A DNA stretch of 7,630 nucleotides from positions 1-7,630 of the forward strand of contig CAIZNF010000568.1 in assembly GCA_903934275.1 (NCBI GenBank), given 5' to 3'. The stretch is from an uncultured Nitrosomonadales bacterium (GTDB lineage: Bacteria; Pseudomonadota; Gammaproteobacteria; Burkholderiales; Gallionellaceae). The position numbers and the translations under genes are program-made. Below the pieces are notes generated by a model. That model had not been told where the DNA came from. It saw only the letters and a list, made by a program, of their open reading frames with translations, and made no database searches. Position 1 is the stretch's first letter; each line of letters opens with the position of its first letter. This document shows positions 6,573 through 7,630 of this stretch, one piece after another.

Positions 6573-6780
6573 ACTGGCCGTGCTTTCCGGCAGGGCGGTG
6601 TGCGCGATTCTTGCGCTGCACGGCTTTGCGGAAGTAAGGCAACGCGGCAGCCATGTTGTGATGCAGAAAAAAAACCGACACCACCACGATTACTGTCCCT
6701 TCCATGCCGAGATTCGCATCGGAACTTTGCTTTCCACCATCCGTCAATCCGGCGTTCAACGCACGGAGTTTGAGCGATGA
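6565..6780 (+). CDS. hicA: HicA-family toxin, apparently with two compensating frameshifts
   Basis: HicA toxins are small dsRBD-fold mRNA interferases. The 71-residue product has the expected MPKLAVLSGRAV start, GFAEVRQRGSHVVMQKK with the catalytic histidine H30 in GSH, and the end HAEIRIGTLLSTIRQSGV. Residues 37-46, between these blocks, read NRHHHDYCPF, which does not look like HicA. The +1 frame over the same bases (6674-6703) reads TDTTTITVPS, which is what I expect there. Removing one A from the eight-A run at 6667-6674 and adding one C near 6698-6703 would restore a normal protein. H30 is kept, but a central beta strand is replaced, so toxin activity is doubtful. The gene overlaps hicB by 8 nt and ends in ATGA shared with scpA. 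Sequencing error is a possible alternative. Confidence 0.85.
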   Translation: MPKLAVLSGRAVCAILALHGFAEVRQRGSHVVMQKKNRHHHDYCPFHAEIRIGTLLSTIRQSGVQRTEFER

Positions 6781-7583
6781 GCGAGCTGCAACTCCCGCTT
6801 CATCCGATTGCGCGCATCCACGGCGAACCGCTGCTGGAGTTGCCACAGGATTTGTACATCCCGCCGGATGCGCTGGAGCTGGTGCTGGAGAATTTTCAGG
6901 GGCCGCTGGACTTGTTGCTGTACCTGATCCGCAAGCACAACCTCGATGTGCTGGATATTCCGATGGCGGAATTGACCCGGCAATACATGACCTATATCGA
7001 GCTGATGCAGCAGCACCGTCTGGAGCTGGCAGCAGATTACCTGCTGATGGCGGCGGTGCTGATCGAAATTAAATCGCGCTTGTTGTTGCCGCGTTTGCCC
7101 AAGGCAAGCGAAGAGGGCGGCGAAGACCCGCGTGCCGAACTGATGCGCCGCCTGCTGGAATACGAGCAGATGAAACTCGCCGCACAAAAGCTCAACGAGC
7201 TGCCGCAAGCTGGGCGCGATTTCGCGATCGTGCAGGTGCTGATCGAGCACACCGTGCAGGAACGCCTGCCGGAAGTCAGCGTGGAAGATTTGCGCCAGGC
7301 CTGGCTGGGGCTGCTGGCGCGCGCCAAACTCAGCACGCACCACAAGGTGCGCCGCGATCAATTGTCGGTGCGCGAACAGATGACGCATGTGCTGCGCTGC
7401 TTGCAGGGCGGCGAGTACGTCGCGTTCGACAGGCTGTTTGATGTGGAAAGCGGCGTGGCGAAACTCGTGGTCACCTTCATCGCTATTCTTGAATTGGCCA
7501 AAGAATACCTGGTGGAAATCCAGCAAAGTGAAACGTTTGGGAGCATCTATGTCAGAACAAGCCGAGCCGTTACCGCAGAGTGA
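6777..7583 (+). CDS. scpA: Segregation and condensation protein A (SMC kleisin)
   Basis: ScpA is the kleisin that bridges the heads of an SMC dimer and binds ScpB to build the chromosome condensin. The 268-residue product has the kleisin N-terminal block YIPPDALELVLENFQGPLD, then LLLYLIRKHNLDVLDIP, at about 27-62. A helical region runs at 63-105, and an acidic linker follows at about 108-118. The C-terminal winged helix ends with VVTFIAILELAKEYLVEIQQ at 231-250, which binds the SMC cap. The ATG at 6777 overlaps the hicA stop in ATGA. Its ribosome site GGAG (6765-6768) lies within the 3' end of hicA, so scpA translation probably depends partly on translation of hicA. The last 35 nt overlap the start of scpB. 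Confidence 0.96.
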   Translation: MSELQLPLHPIARIHGEPLLELPQDLYIPPDALELVLENFQGPLDLLLYLIRKHNLDVLDIPMAELTRQYMTYIELMQQHRLELAADYLLMAAVLIEIKSRLLLPRLPKASEEGGEDPRAELMRRLLEYEQMKLAAQKLNELPQAGRDFAIVQVLIEHTVQERLPEVSVEDLRQAWLGLLARAKLSTHHKVRRDQLSVREQMTHVLRCLQGGEYVAFDRLFDVESGVAKLVVTFIAILELAKEYLVEIQQSETFGSIYVRTSRAVTAE

Positions 7584-7630
7584 AATGCCTACCCCCCCCT
7601 CTCCCTTGATGGGAGAGGGTTGGGGAGAGG
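7549..7630 (+). CDS. scpB: Start of scpB (partial, cut by window end)
   Basis: An ATG at 7549, five bases after GGGAG (7539-7543), opens a frame that stays open to the window end. It encodes 27 residues beginning MSEQAEPLPQSEMP. The position, overlapping the scpA end, is where scpB is expected. ScpB binds ScpA and completes the SMC complex through its winged-helix domains. None of those conserved domains falls in the window, so the call rests on context and start signals. Residues 15-27 (TPPSPLMGEGWGE) come from a palindromic repeat and are unlikely to be native ScpB sequence. A start downstream of the window remains possible. Confidence 0.65.
   Translation, partial: MSEQAEPLPQSEMPTPPSPLMGEGWGE
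7592..7630. repeat. Dispersed palindromic repeat (CTCTCCC...GGGAGAG) inside the scpB 5' end, truncated by window
   Basis: After an eight-C run at 7592-7599, CCCTCTCCC (7597-7605) and GGGAGAGGG (7611-7619) form a perfect 9-bp stem around the 5-nt loop TTGAT. A second GGGGAGAGG at 7622-7630 could pair with the same left arm, and the element seems to continue past the window. The sequence type CTCTCCC-GGGAGAGGGTTGGGGAGAGG is a common dispersed repeat in Beta- and Gammaproteobacteria (from memory). It starts 9 nt after the scpA stop and lies wholly within the scpB reading frame. Confidence 0.75.

Noticed and set aside
6756..7526. 256-codon minus-strand frame opposite scpA
   Set aside because: The plus strand encodes an unmistakable ScpA. 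The antisense frame is rich in His and Gln, typical of a shadow frame.

Overview
The window looks like a piece of a betaproteobacterial chromosome, probably in the Nitrosomonadales/Gallionellaceae neighbourhood. That placement is an inference from protein similarity recalled from memory: the long, cysteine-containing TrpRS, the OmpA-like protein with the GECWRTGYWTP segment, and the rnm-yciO-M50-trpS-scpAB gene order. Almost everything is ordinary core housekeeping. The accessory material is one small toxin-antitoxin pair and four dispersed palindromic repeats of different sequence families.

Left part (1-2600). A secreted OmpA-C-domain protein reads rightwards and faces msrA, which reads leftwards. 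The convergent gap between them holds a 26-bp inverted repeat pair. msrA overlaps the end of smpB, so the two form a leftward smpB-msrA unit covering tmRNA ribosome rescue and methionine sulfoxide repair. smpB is divergent from ratA, the usual proteobacterial arrangement.

Middle (2720-6326). rnm (PHP-family RNase AM / nucleotide phosphatase), yciO (Sua5/YrdC-like), a minimal M50 site-2-type membrane metalloprotease and trpS all read rightwards. The rnm-yciO and yciO-M50 gaps each contain a palindromic repeat. The M50 and trpS genes are nearly contiguous. The TrpRS is the long type and carries a four-cysteine motif very like the one that binds an iron-sulfur cluster in some bacterial TrpRS enzymes.

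Right part (6351-7630). A hicBA toxin-antitoxin pair sits inside what is otherwise a trpS-scpA-scpB run. hicB overlaps hicA by 8 nt, hicA overlaps scpA through ATGA, and scpA overlaps the start of scpB by 35 nt, so the four genes look translationally chained. The hicA reading frame appears to carry two compensating frameshifts that replace about ten residues of the toxin while keeping its stop codon on the scpA start. The scpB gene, cut by the window end, has a dispersed palindromic repeat inside its first codons.

I found no rRNA, tRNA, CRISPR array, transposase or origin, and no large new multi-gene system. The points most worth checking are the garbled hicA in the scpAB operon, the repeat-encoded scpB N-terminus, and the TrpRS cysteine motif.
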